Source: Aquarana catesbeiana (lineage: Eukaryota > Chordata > Amphibia > Anura > Ranidae). Taken from it: a stretch of DNA of 64,000 nt. A program made the position numbers and the translations under genes. The stretch is from NCBI RefSeq assembly GCF_042186555.1, contig NC_133326.1, forward strand, positions 93,090,288-93,154,287. The letters run 5' to 3'. Positions 1 to 10,239 of this stretch are shown here, one piece after another. The notes beneath the pieces are model-generated. The model made no database searches. It saw nothing but the letters and a program-made list of their open reading frames with translations, and had not been told where the DNA came from. How positions within the stretch are numbered: the stretch's first letter is position 1; the number at the start of each line of letters is the position of its first letter.

Positions 1-639
1 CATGTTTGGTCTCAGTATATGTAACGTGACAATCACCAGGATCATGTAGAACATTGGTCATTGAACATTGATTCTTCCTATCGCCATAAGCACAAAAGGA
101 GTAATTAGGTATGCTTCTTATGTTAGAAATACCTGGAGAATAAAAAAACTTCTATTTGTTTTGATTTATTTTATGGAAAGCACTTTGTGTCAACATGACC
201 CTTGCTCTATTCCGCCAGCCTCTAGAGAGGTCCCCTGTGACACCGAATACCCTCTCTGTGTGTGGGGAAATGTGGATTCTCTTATGGTATACTCCTCTGC
301 CTTTTTAAGCAGTTCCTGAATATTCTGATCTGCCACATCAACAAGGATTTCGCAGGCAATAGGGTTGACAAAACATGGAGCTGCTGCAAGTGGCGAGAGC
401 ACATCAGTTGGATCTAAGAATGAAGCAAAATGCTGGTTTACATTCCCTTTTATTTAGTGTGCAATTGTGGCAAGATCTTGGTAGCTAGTGTTCTGTTTAA
501 AGTTCTCAAGGTGGCTGAGTAGATCAAAGAGGGCAGGAACAGCCAGGGACAAGGACATGGTGTCACTGTGGAGGCTTTTAGTATGTTCCGCAAAAGGCAG
601 CAGTAGGTCATGCAATGATGTGAGCTTTCACTATTCACT
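1..639. other. Unassigned non-coding sequence
   Basis: I see no gene, terminal repeat or recognisable transposon here. The short open stretches on both strands lack family motifs and a plausible coding context. It may be unique intergenic sequence or a decayed repeat. Confidence 0.5.
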
Positions 640-1170
640 GTAATGCTGCACAGTGTTCTGGACAGTGGTCTGAGGAGGCCTGTAATGCTGCACAGTGCTA
701 TGAATGATGGCTGCAATGCTACACAGTGCTCTGGATGGTGGTCGGAGGAGGCCTGTAATGCTGCTCAGTGCTCTGGATGGTGGTATGAGGAGGCCTGTAA
801 TGCTGCACAGTCCTCTGGATGGTGGTATGAGAGGCCTGTAATGCTGCACAGTGCTCTGGATGGTGGTCTGAGGGGAGGCTTGTAATGCACACAGTGTTCT
901 GGGATGGTGGTCTGACTCAGAGGCCTGGAATGCTCCACAGTGCTCTGGATGCTGGTGGTCAGAGGAGGCCTGTATTGCACACACAGTGCTCTGGATGGAT
1001 GGTGGCCTGAGGGGAGGCATGTAATTGTAATGTACACACTCACAGTGCTCTCTGCTCTGGATGGTCATCATCGTGAGTCAGGAGTGGCACTCTTGTCAAG
1101 AGTCCTGTAATGCACAGTGCTGCTCTGGACGGTCGTCTGATGACTCTGAGGCCTGTAATGCTGAATGCTC
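640..1170. repeat. Degenerate minisatellite, unit about 42 bp
   Basis: A unit resembling GCCTGTAATGCTGCACAGTG followed by CTCTGGATGGTGGTCTGAGGAG recurs about ten times. In the clearest part the copies start near 679, 710, 752, 794, 835 and 879, giving spacings of about 41 to 44 bases. Copies after 900 carry small insertions and are less regular. The apparent minus-strand proteins rich in PPSRALCSI-type repeats are a by-product of the 42-bp period, which is a multiple of three; I do not consider them genes. Confidence 0.85.
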
Positions 1171-1860
1171 AGTGCTGCAACTGCTGCTAAGCGAAGCACG
1201 CTACGGACTCGACTTGCTTTCTGGGAGTGAAAGAAAGAGGAGCTCCATAGAAACTGGAAGTTCATGAGGGTAAACATCCCTGCCTCACACTTTTATTTCA
1301 TATTCATTTGTTAACAAAAACGGAATTGATTTTTGTCATTGTTTTTGTCCAGTTTTCGTCCCAAAATGTGGTCTACTTTTCGTTTTTTGTTTTTTTTTTT
1401 TATCACTGTAAAAATGCTGAAAATGTTTTCATCGACGAGATTAACACTGCAGTGCTGTGTGGTTGGACCCCTCTGACTAAGGGTTGTGAGCTGACAGCCC
1501 CCACCTCCACACAATGCTTTCCACCATGCTGTAGCAAGGAGATGGACTTCTGACTGACAGTGCAAATTGGAGGAGGGGACTGTAGAGAAACAGGGCACAC
1601 AGAGCCCTCACAGCCCTACATCCTCTGTACATCTGTAGCTGTTTAGCACTGTACCTACTCTACTCTCTTTGTACTGTGAAAATACAGAACCCACAAGCTC
1701 TCACAGCTGCCAGCAAGTTCAGAGATTACAACAGGAGTAGCTGACAGCTTGAGCTATGAATGATGAAGAGCAGCACTGTCATTCACTAAAACATTAGCTG
1801 ACAACAACACAAGCCAGCAAAAAAATTCCTGTAGGTATGTGTTAATTAAAGTAAAAGGGG
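1171..1860. other. Unassigned sequence with a T-rich tract
   Basis: No gene is supported. A T-rich stretch at about 1378-1402 and the neighbouring runs (TTTTGTCATTG, TTTTCGTC, CATCGACGAG) look like a short decayed non-autonomous DNA element of the kind with CGTCGACGA-type internal motifs, but I cannot define its ends. The rest shows nothing recognisable. Confidence 0.4.
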
Positions 1861-2904
1861 AGTGGGAATAGGACCCAAAATGTCCTTACCTTCAGTGAAG
1901 GAAAAGGAACAAACTGCGATTTAACCTGATATAACTTTATTAGAACAATTAGTAGAAAAACATTTTAATCATTGAAAGGAAAGCATAAACAATAGGAAAT
2001 TGCATAAGGTAAAAACTGACAACGTTGTCACTTAAAAACGCATGCCCATGAGCTCAGCCATATCCCAGTCATCCACACGTGTCAATCATCATCTCAAGTC
2101 ATTAAGTGTGACTTTATATATAATGCTTACATGTGTTTAGGCGAGGTGAGTTCCAGGAAACCTTGGTAGCACAAGTCGGTACCCGTATTGTGCTTAACCA
2201 TGGATCTCCAGACTCCCTATATGTCTATAGAGCTGCTGCATTAAGTCTTTACAATGTTGAAGAAAGCATTGGTTATCTCAGACAAATAAATGCAATTCAG
2301 GCTAGAAAGCATTCCTGATAGTTAGTGAACAGGACAGGTTTGATTTCTGGATGTAGCACTGTTAATCATAGCGATAATATATAAAAAAAAAATGCAGCAC
2401 GGTGTGATGCAAGCATGCGACTTGAGTCAAGGAGAAACAATGGATCCACAACAAGCCTGTTAGTCATTCAGCACCATGTTTCCATGAAACATTAAAGATA
2501 GCACCGCATATAGTTTGGATAGGAAAATATAGTCAGCTGAGTCAAAACACAGAGCCTCCAAAAAAAAAAAAAAAATTAAAATGTTCAGGCTGCGATTGCT
2601 TGCTGGATATACCAGTTGAAAAGAGACTCACTGTTTAGATGGTATTAAAATTGGTCCTCAATTACAGCGACAAGGTGGTGAATCCAGAATCCTTTGCAGG
2701 GGTCCACAGGTGTGCAGGATGCAAATCTCTGTATTCCTAGTCCTGGTGATGCGCACAGGATGTTATCCACTCAAAACCAGCATTGGGCCGCCTGGCCATT
2801 TACTTCCAGTTTTCGGTTGTTTGTGGATTTCCAGTTTGCGGAGATAGGATGATGGCTAAAGAGTGATGAAAAGCTGGCTATCAGCAGAGGGCATGTGTAG
2901 GCAC

Positions 2905-2960
2905 ACACAGCAACATGTTTCACCCACTTGTGACGTGAGTTTCTTCAGGGTGAAGTGTTT
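2905..2960 (-). ncRNA. Hammerhead-ribozyme-like motif of Penelope-like element
   Basis: On the minus strand, CTGAAGA (2948-2942) is followed by an extra A, then ACTCAC and GTGGGT, which pair as a six-base stem II across a seven-base loop, and then GAAA (2921-2918). The next bases form the self-complementary ACATGT, then T. This matches the hammerhead core CUGANGA / stem II / GAAA, with a palindromic stem III of the type proposed to act as a dimer in Penelope-like elements, and a GUU cleavage triplet. Stem I is only partly paired (ACA with TGT, CA with TG). The extra A beside the core is a deviation, so activity is uncertain. Confidence 0.55.
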
Positions 2961-3334
2961 GCATGGACAGAAACCTTTTGTAGGCAGAGTGACACTCAGT
3001 GAATTACTTCCTGTTACATCACTTCCTGCCTAGACATGGTCATGTTAACCCCATAGGGGAATTCAGACTGCTGTAAGGAAAAGGTGTTTTTACACCGCTG
3101 CCATCTTGTGGCAGTATATGACTATTGCAGTTCATAGTATATAATCATTGATGTATAAGGTAAAATCGCCATTCACAAGTTGACATTATATACTTTTAAT
3201 CACATCTTTTAAATTCAATAGTAGTTGTATTAAGATGTGAATGTAAAGCTAAATACAGATAGATACATTTGTACAAACTGAGGCTTAGTATGATATTTTG
3301 ACAATCGATCAATTCAGTGGAGATCAACTTATGG

Positions 3335-5466
3335 AGTCAGAAATACCTGTAAATTCAGCTCAGTGTTTAATCCATTCGGCGCGAGCGTCCCCAGCCAAAA
3401 AATCCACTCCTTTTCTTTTTGAATAAGTATCAGGTCGAAGACACCTCTTCTTACTGGGCGTTTTAAGGCATAGAACCCCTTAATTTTGAGTCCGTTTGTT
3501 TGCCTATTGTGATATTTTGAAAAGTGTTCTCCTATGGGGGTATAATCATCTGGGGAATGAATACTTGAGAGATGTTCCCCTATACGGACCTTTTAAAGGA
3601 CGCTTTGTTTTGCCTATATACAGTTTATGACAGGGACATTCCAACATATACAGTACTCGTGTAGTATTGCAAGTAATGAAATGTTTAATTTGATACACCT
3701 TTCTTCCTGTTGCATCTGTAAATGAGTCAGATCTATCTACAAATCTACAAATATGGCATTTTCCACAAGCATACATCCCTCACAATGGAGGCAGATCCGT
3801 GAGCCAATTGCGTGGATTAGGTCTGGTATATTCAGATCTGACGAGTTCATCACTCAGATTTTTGTCTCTTCTTGCTACCATGAAGGGTTTAGGGCCAACT
3901 ATAGAAGCCATCTGGGGAGCTCGAGTCAGTAAGTGCCAATGTTTAGTCAAGATCGTTCACACATCTTCCCACTGTGTACCAAACGTGGTGATGATTTTCA
4001 CTTGATCAGAAAGGCTCTTGTTGGCATCTTGGTCATTCTTTGGTATTAGCAGTTCTTTCCAGTCAATTGCGGATGCTCGTTTTCTTGAGTTCTTTAAAGA
4101 TCTATGCGGGTAACCCCTTTCTCTAAATCTTTTATAGAGTTGCTTTGATTCAGCCTAATAGTCTTGATCCAGTGAGCAGTTGCGTCTAATTCTCAGAAAC
4201 TGCCCTGTTGGTATACCTCTGACCGACGGACTTAGGATGATGGCTGGTTGCCTCAAGAAGGGTGTTTGCTGCTGTTGCTTTATGAAACATTTTCTTGGAC
4301 CGATGGTCTCCATCAATCCTTAATAGGAGGTCCAGAAAATAAATTTAGTTTGAGTCGTAGGCAAATGTTATGCGTATATTACGGCTAATTTCTTTCAGTT
4401 CACTCAAAAACTCTTCAAGGGATTCGACAGACCCCTGCCAAAGCAGCAGGTCATCATCGATAAATCTTAGCCACAATTTGGCATGGTCTAGATAAGATTC
4501 AGAGCAATAAAAAACTTCCTCTTCCCAATAACCAAGATGTAAACATGCGTAGGAAGGTGCCCAAGGGGCTCCCATGGAGGTGCCTTGTATTTGTCTATAA
4601 TAGACCCCTAGGAATTCAAAGCAGTTGTTAGTTAGGGCAAACTGCAGCATCTCAAGGATAAACTCATTCTGAGGTCCCATACGTGGAAATTTCTGGTCAA
4701 GAAAGTGTGCCACTGCTGCCAAGCCCCATGCATGGTGTATAGATGTATAGAGAGACTCTACATCAATGTCTACCAGGAGAGTTACAGGAGATATGGTTAC
4801 CTCTTCAATTTTTGCTAATACATCAAGGGTATCTCTAATGTATGAGGGTAACTCAAAGACCATTTCTTGCAGTAGGGCATCTAAGTATCTTCCAATTTTC
4901 TCCAGAGGACCCTTCACTGCTGAAATGATTGGCCTGCCTGGTGGCTTTGTCAGGGATTTATGGACTTTAGGAATGATGTAGATTGTAGGGGTGTTAAATT
5001 CCTTCACATTCAGATACTCATACTCATACTCATTCCAAGACAAGAAGAGGCTGGCTTCCTGCGCAAACATAAGTTTATAATTAAATTCATTGATTATAGA
5101 GGTAAAGGGGTTAGCAGGAAGTTTTTCATAGGTGGATCGGTCATTTAACTGTCTTTTTATCTCATTTTCATAGTATTCTGTTGAAAGCAATACCACATTG
5201 CCCCCTTTGTCGCTTTTCTTTATTACCAAATTTGGTGCCTCCTTCAGCTCTCGTAAGACCTGGCGTTGTTCAGGATCCAGGTTGTCTTTGCTTCCTCTTT
5301 GCCAATTCACCTTAGTAAGGTCATCTTGAACCAGGTCTAAGAAGACCCCCAACCATCTATTTTTTCGGAAAGGGGGCATTTTTGTTGATTTTATAAGTAA
5401 ATTGGCGTCTCGTTTCAGTGGGCTAGAGGGAGTAGGGATAGATTGGTCATCATCCTTACTTTCCAT
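3335..5466 (-). pseudogene. Penelope-like RT and GIY-YIG polyprotein, broken
   Basis: The upper segment (4345-5466, 373 codons open) is a reverse transcriptase. It contains KKSDKGGNVV, IPKVHK, GRPIIS, a VDIDVESLYTSI palm motif, QGTSMGAPWAPSYA and the catalytic-type RFIDDD box (YIDD-like). An in-frame stop ends the open stretch right before IYFLDL, which continues the protein. After a frameshift come GQFLRIRRNCS and RFRERGYP, typical of the RT-to-endonuclease linker. At 3546-3776 the endonuclease reads C-x2-C, VLYMLECPC and LYIGKTKRPLK (the GIY-YIG core), and after another frameshift ends with GLKIKGFYALKRP...EKEWIFWLGTLAPNGLN. In intact elements this protein copies element RNA and nicks target DNA. 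Here at least three interruptions make it non-functional. The upstream start is not certain. Confidence 0.85.
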
Positions 5467-5835
5467 TAATAAGGAGGTAAGTATATCTAGATCATCCTCT
5501 TGGGATTAAAGACATTACCCTGTGCAACACAGCTCAGACATGGGGAGGCAGGGGGAGCAAAAAGAACAAATTGTGCTGAAGTCTTCATATAGGCTACCAA
5601 GGAATATCCTGAAACCAGGAGAGAGCAGTGGCAGAGGGATGGGTTTTTCTGTCTTTTGCTTCTCCTTCATTGTCCAATTAGGGGCTAGTTGTTGTGTGTT
5701 GTGTACTAACTGCAGAAGAGAAATAACAGGGCACAAATCTGGTTCTTCTGTCTGAAAAAGCTGTGTAAATCTCAGGAATGCATGGACAGAGCCACAAATC
5801 CTTCGGTAGGTAAAACAACTCCCATATATACTATC

Positions 5836-6545
5836 TTACAAAAGTGAGTACACCCCTCACATTTTTGTAAATATTTTATTATACCTTTTCATGTGACAAC
5901 ATTGAAGAAATTACACTTTGCTACGTAAAGTAGTGAGTGTACATCTTGAATAACAGTGTCAATTTGCTGTCCCCTCAAAATAACCCAACACACAGCCTTT
6001 AATGTCTAAACCACTAGCAACAAATGTGAGTACACTGCTAAGTGAAAATGTCCAAATTGGACCCAAAGTGTCACCATTTTGTGTGTGTGTGGCCACCATT
6101 ATTTTCCAGCACTGCCTTACCCCCTTGGGTATGGAGCTCTTCCCCTCCTCCATGAAGACATCACGGAGCTGGTGGATGTTAGAGACTTTGCGCTCCTCCA
6201 CCTTCCATTTGAGGATGCCCCACAGATGCTAAATAGGGTTTAGGTCTGGAGACATGCTTGGCCAGTCCATAACCTTTACCCTCAGCTTCTTTAGCAAGGC
6301 CGTGGTCGTCTTGGAGTTGTTTGGGGTTGTTATCAAGTTGGAATACTGCCCTGCGGTCCAGTCTCCAAAGGGAGGGAATCATGCTCTGCTTCAATATGTC
6401 ACAGTACATGTTGGCATTCATGGTTCCCTCAATGAACTGTAGCTCCCTAGTACCGACAGCACTCATGCAGCCCCAGGCCATGACACTCCCACCACACTGC
6501 TTGACTGTAGGCAAGAGACACTTGTCTTTGTACTCCTCACCTGTT
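5836..6545 (-). mobile_element. Truncated Tc1-like transposon
   Basis: One end is present: from about 5836 a terminal-repeat sequence (CAAAAGTGAGTACACCCC and on) leads into the C-terminal half of a Tc1-like transposase read on the minus strand. The copy stops at about 6545 in a T-rich stretch, and the second terminal repeat and the transposase N-terminus are missing. A related terminal sequence (AGTAAGTACACCC) lies near 9392. Confidence 0.85.
5970..6514 (-). pseudogene. Tc1-like transposase, C-terminal fragment
   Basis: The minus strand encodes GGSVMAWGCMSAVG, ELQFIEGTMNANMYCDIL and MIPSLWRLDRRAVFQLDN, the central DDE-domain region of a Tc1-like transposase. FQLDNNPK corresponds to the usual HDNDPKH block, with H changed to L and the second D to N, so a catalytic aspartate is lost. 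In another frame MEERKVSNIHQLRDVFMEE supplies the C-terminal helix. The DNA-binding N-terminal half is absent. The intact enzyme would cut and paste its element at TA sites; this fragment cannot. Confidence 0.85.
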
Positions 6546-6903
6546 TTTTTTTTCCTTTTTCATGCATCTTAATAAAATACATAGTCCTTGTTTAACAAGT
6601 TCATAATCAAAAAAGGGCATGTTTGTCGTATGGGCATTTACTGGGCAGTGAAAAGCCACTCATCCTATTACTACAATGCTCTGTTAAGGTGGTCAAGAAG
6701 CATGCTAGGAGGGTCTGCGACCCCATCTGAAAGATCTAGGTGGTGGACCAAAGCCAACTTGAGGCCACTGCGGTAGCTCAATATTAGAAAGCTGACTCTA
6801 GAGAAAATTTGGAAGGTCTTCAATGCCGCGTAACAACACCACTTGCCTATTATGATGCACTTGGATCTGAAATGCGAACCTCCATTTATAAAGAAGATTT
6901 CTG
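6546..6903. other. Unassigned interval between transposons
   Basis: No coding or structural signal is clear. Phrases such as GGTGGTCAAGAAGCATGC could be a decayed LINE fragment, but no diagnostic motif survives. Confidence 0.35.
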
Positions 6904-6969
6904 TCTCTAAGGGCTAGTTTACACTTGCTTCAAAACAAGGCTTTGAACATGATTTGTTAATGAAAAGAA

Positions 6970-7800
6970 AAAAAGGCGCCTCTAAGTGCAGAAGTAAAAC
7001 TTTATACTTCTCAAAAAGGTTAAAAACACTTACAAAAGGGTAGATGGGTAGAAGCACATCATATTAGTAATTAGGCAGGTGGTCCGGCATTCTGGTAGTC
7101 CCAAGGAGTCTCAGTGAAATCTGCAGGTGTAATGCTATGGCAGCATATTTTGAAGTGGCAGACAGATGGAAGCCACAACTCTCCTGGATACTGCAAAGAC
7201 AGCTAGGCTGTCTGAGACAGCATGGAAGCCGAATCCAGGAAGTGACATCAGCAGGAAGGGACCAGCAACCAGCATGGACAGCTAGCCGGAAGTGATGTAA
7301 TCCAAATGTGACATGTTTCGAAACAGCTGATTGGTTCCTTCTTCAAGCAATGACTAAAGGTTACTAGAAGCAGAGCTTCTTATGGTCTGTGGGCAGGCTT
7401 TGGGTGGGACTATGGGCGGACATGAGCAGGACAAAGGGAAGTGCTGAGCTTATAAAATGACATAATGAATATAAAAACAGCGTACTGGGGACACAAAAAG
7501 GAAAAAGAAAAAACAGAAGACTGACATACAGGACAAACTGATGCAAAGACATGATGCAAAAACAGCAAGAGTGATGCGCAATGCAATTAGCTAATATCAC
7601 TGCATGCAAATGGAGCACAGCAGCTTGATAGCACGTCACTCGCTGTGTATGCATACATCAACAATAAACATTAAAATGGTGAACAATATGGGGAACAATA
7701 TACATCAATGGATCTACGGTATATTATATTGGGTATATATGATAAGAAAGGGAATCATTAAAAAATATTGTGAAAGGGGAACCATATAAAAAGGCAATAT
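6970..7800 (-). mobile_element. Penelope-like terminal fragment without coding region
   Basis: A minus-strand hammerhead-like motif at about 7311-7345, flanked by low-complexity non-coding sequence and an AATAAAG/TTTTACTTCTGC-type stretch near 6985-7010, fits the non-coding end of a Penelope-like element. No RT or GIY-YIG remnant is seen between here and the Tc1-like copy at 7807. Assignment rests mainly on the ribozyme-like motif. Confidence 0.45.
7305..7350 (-). ncRNA. Second hammerhead-like motif, core mutated
   Basis: On the minus strand, TTGAAGA is followed by A, then GGAAC and GTTTC, which can pair across a nine-base loop, and then GAAA, the palindrome ACATGT and C, giving a canonical GUC cleavage triplet. 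The first core base is T rather than C, which would be expected to impair cleavage. The architecture matches the motif at 2911-2948, including the extra A before stem II. Confidence 0.45.
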
Positions 7801-7806
7801 AAAATT

Positions 7807-9354
7807 GTTCATTTTTTTTCCTCATTAATGTACACACAGTACCCCATATTGACAGAAAAACACAGAATTGTTGACATTTTTGCAGATTTATTAAAAAAGA
7901 AAAACTGAAATATCACATGGTCCTAAATATTCAGACCCTTTGCTCAGTATTTATTAGAAGCACCCTTTTGATCTAATACAGCCATGAGCCTTTTTGGGAA
8001 AGATGCAACAAGTTTTTCACACCTGGATTTGGGGATCCTCTGCCATTCCTCCTTGCAGATCCTCTCTAGTTCTGTCAGGTTGGATGGTAAACGTTGGTGG
8101 ACAGCCATTTTTAGGTCTCTCCAGAGATGCTCAATTGGATTGAAGTCAGGGCTCTGGCTGACCTATTCAAAAATAGTCACGGAGTTGTTGTAAAGCCACT
8201 CCTTCGTTATTTTAGCTGTGTGCTTAGGGTCATTGTCTGTTGGAAGGTAAACCTTTGGCCCAGTCTGAGGTCCTGAGCACTCTGGAGAAGGTTTTCATCC
8301 AGGATATCCCTATACTTGGCTGCATTCATCTTTCCTTCGATTGCAACCATTGGTCATGTCCCTGCAGCTGAAAAACACCCTCACTGCATGATGCTGCCAC
8401 CACCATGCTTCACTGTTGGGACTGTATTGGACAGGTAATAAGCAGTGCCTGGTTTTCTCCACACATGCCGCTTAGAATTAAGGCCAAAAAGTTCTATCTT
8501 GGTCTCATCAGACCAAAGAATCTTATTTCTCACTATTTTGGAGTCCTTCAGGTGTTTTTTAGCAAACTCCATGCGGGCTTTCATGTGTCTTGCACTGAGG
8601 AGAGGCTTCCGTCGGGCCACTCTGCCATAAAGCCCCGACTGGTGGAGGGCTGCAGTGATGGTTGACTTTCTACAACTTCCTCCCATATCCTGACTGCATC
8701 TCTGGAGCTCAGCCACAGTGATCTTTGGGTTCTTCTTTACCTCTCTCACCAAGGTTCTTCTCCCCCGATAGCTCAGTATGGCTGGACGGCCAGCTCTAGG
8801 AAGGGTTCTGGTCGTCCCAAACGTCTTCCATTTAAGGATTATGGAGGCCACTGTGCTCTTAGGAACCTTAAGTGCAGCAGAAATTTTTTTGTAACCTTGG
8901 CCAGATCTGTGCCTTGCCACAATTCTGTCTCTGAGCTCTTCAGGCAATTCCTCTGACCTCATGAGTCTTATTTGCTCTGACATGCACTGTGAGCTGTAAG
9001 GTCTTATATAGACAGGTGTGTGGCTTTCCTAATCAAGTCCAATCAGTATAATCAAACACAGCTGGACTCAAACGAAGGTGTAGAACCATCTCAAGGATGA
9101 TCAGAAGAAATGGACAGCACCTGAGTTAAATATATGAGTGTCACAGCAAAGGGTCTGAATACTTAGGACCATGTGATATTTCAGTTTTCTTTTTTAATAA
9201 ATCTGCAAAAATGTCAACAATTCTGTGTTTTTCTGTCAATATGGGGTGCTGTGTGTACATTAATGAGGAAAAAAATGAACTTAAATGATTTTAGCAAATG
9301 ACTGCACAAAGAATGAAAAATTTAAGGGGGTCTGAATACTCTCCGTCCCCACTG
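7807..9354 (-). mobile_element. Tc1-like transposon, nearly complete
   Basis: The right end reads CCGTCCCCACTG followed by TA at 9355, the inverted complement of CAGTGGGGACGG, next to the expected TA target. The left end begins inside the terminal repeat (GTTCATTTTTTTTCCTC) and lacks roughly the outer 75 bases when compared with the related copy at 60441. Long inverted repeats are visible: the sequence at about 7814-7925 is mirrored at about 9165-9270. The transposase lies between them on the minus strand. Length is about 1.55 kb, near the usual 1.6 kb. Confidence 0.92.
7975..8983 (-). pseudogene. Tc1-like transposase, interrupted
   Basis: The start at 8983 opens a 200-codon frame. The N-terminal paired-like helix-turn-helix domain is visible (EELRDRIVARHRSGQGYKKI, SKTVASI-type helix, PRAGRP GRPR-like hook), followed by the second HTH (RRTLVREVKKNPKITVAEL) and the start of the DDE domain (ILWSDETKIELFG holds the first catalytic D). 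A TGG to TGA change in GGGSIMLWGC ends the frame at 8381. The rest of the catalytic domain can still be followed to about 7975, including the KMNAAKYRDIL region and a LERICKEEWQ-type C-terminus, with a further lesion. The protein would bind the terminal repeats and move the element at TA, but this copy is inactive. Confidence 0.9.
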
Positions 9355-9357
9355 TAT

Positions 9358-9600
9358 ATATACATACACATATACATACAGTATCTCACATAAGTAAGTA
9401 CACCCTTTTCAAGAAATGTATCTTTTAACAGCTTACTCTGGGTGTCATAGTCCATACTTCTGGTACAATCCTTTTTAAGCCTAAAAAACTGGCTTTTGGG
9501 TATATTATTGAGCCATTGGGGATGGTGGCAGCTCCTATAATGAAGGAAGGAATTGCCTGCCGTTGGTTTGGTGTCATTTCTGGCATGACACGGACACGGT
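9358..9600. other. Tc1-like terminal scrap and unassigned sequence
   Basis: An AT-rich stretch (TATATATACATACACATATA) is followed near 9380-9412 by CAGTATCTCACATAAGTAAGTACACCC, related to the terminal repeat at 5836. It appears to be a solo end without transposase. The minus-strand open stretch across 9425-9640 has no recognisable domain. Confidence 0.5.
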
Positions 9601-9975
9601 TTGTTAAAGCTCTCTGACCGCCAGTCAAAGCTCCTGTCACTAAATAAAGTGGTTAGCTAACAGTCCTGTTTACACCTTGCTTTTGCTTGGTGCTTCTATG
9701 AGGTTACGGTGGAGCTTCAATGAGGCTTTGGTGGAGCTTCAATGAGCTTTTGGTGAGGCGTTGGTGGAGCTTCAGTGGGGTTACAAGTGAGCTTTGCCAT
9801 AGACTTCTATGGAGGCTTTGAAGACACGGTGAAGCACCACTAAAGCTACATGGGGTATAATTTTTGAAGCAAAGCCAAAGCAAAGCAAAAGCAAGGTGTA
9901 AACAGGACTGTAAGCTAACCATTTTATTTAGTGACAGGTGCTTTGACTGGCATTCAGAGAGCTTTAACAAAGCCT
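9601..9975. repeat. Perfect inverted-repeat arms around a GGTGGAGCTTCA repeat
   Basis: The left arm (about 9601-9690) and right arm (about 9885-9975) are reverse complements, for example AGTCCTGTTTACACCTTGC near 9661 and GCAAGGTGTAAACAGGACT near 9891. The loop carries short tandem copies of a motif like GGTGGAGCTTCAATGAGG. The structure could fold into a long hairpin. Confidence 0.8.
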
Positions 9976-10239
9976 GACCAAAGCCTTGTTTTGAAGCAAG
10001 TGTAAACTAGCCGTTAATGTGTGTTGAAGCCGAAGCAAGTGTAAATGAGCCCTTAGTGCCTCCAAAAGGGGCTTACCTGCTTTTCGTAGAGCTAGAGTGT
10101 ATCTGGAGAGGTAATTTAACAAGATAAGCTAAGCATCATCGAAATCGCTGGTTCATCACTGTCAGGCAGCCGTCATGATCTTTTCTACAAAAGTACAAAA
10201 TAATGTACTCTATAAATAATATCATGTGGTTTTGCGGGA

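Larger units (their letters stand above)
1920..5760 (-). mobile_element. Penelope-like retroelement, degraded
   Basis: A minus-strand element is indicated by an RT domain (4345-5466) followed downstream by a GIY-YIG endonuclease (about 3335-3776), the hallmark order of Penelope-like elements. Further downstream at 2911-2948 lies a hammerhead-ribozyme-like motif, as known for this group. An AATAAAG-type signal near 1940 on the minus strand may mark the 3' region. Both outer boundaries are approximate because I found no clean target-site duplication or terminal repeat. The coding region is broken by stops and frameshifts, so the copy is dead. Confidence 0.75.
6904..10058. mobile_element. Fold-back DNA element split by later insertions
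   Basis: The left end at about 6904 (CTAAGGGCTAGTTTACAC...TTGCTTC) and the right end at about 10058 (GAAGCAAGTGTAAATGAGCCCTTAG) are inverted complements with few mismatches. The adjoining sequence (TTCAAAACAAGGCTTTG on the left; the complement at 9978-9997) extends the match. The interior right half contains a second perfect inverted pair at 9619-9690 and 9885-9955. The middle has been filled by a Penelope-like fragment and a Tc1-like transposon. I could not define a convincing target-site duplication, so the superfamily is open; a PIF/Harbinger-like or hAT-like MITE are both possible. Confidence 0.6.

Noticed and set aside
631..1071. A 146-codon minus-strand frame with histidine- and serine-rich repeats
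   Set aside because: It is the translation of the 42-bp minisatellite; the other frames give similar repeating peptides.
640..1170. CRISPR-like array of regularly spaced repeats
   Set aside because: Units are contiguous and degenerate, with no distinct spacers and no cas genes; the sequence is eukaryotic.
9425..9640. 71-codon minus-strand frame as a small gene
   Set aside because: It lacks a recognisable domain and runs into the inverted-repeat arm of the fold-back element.
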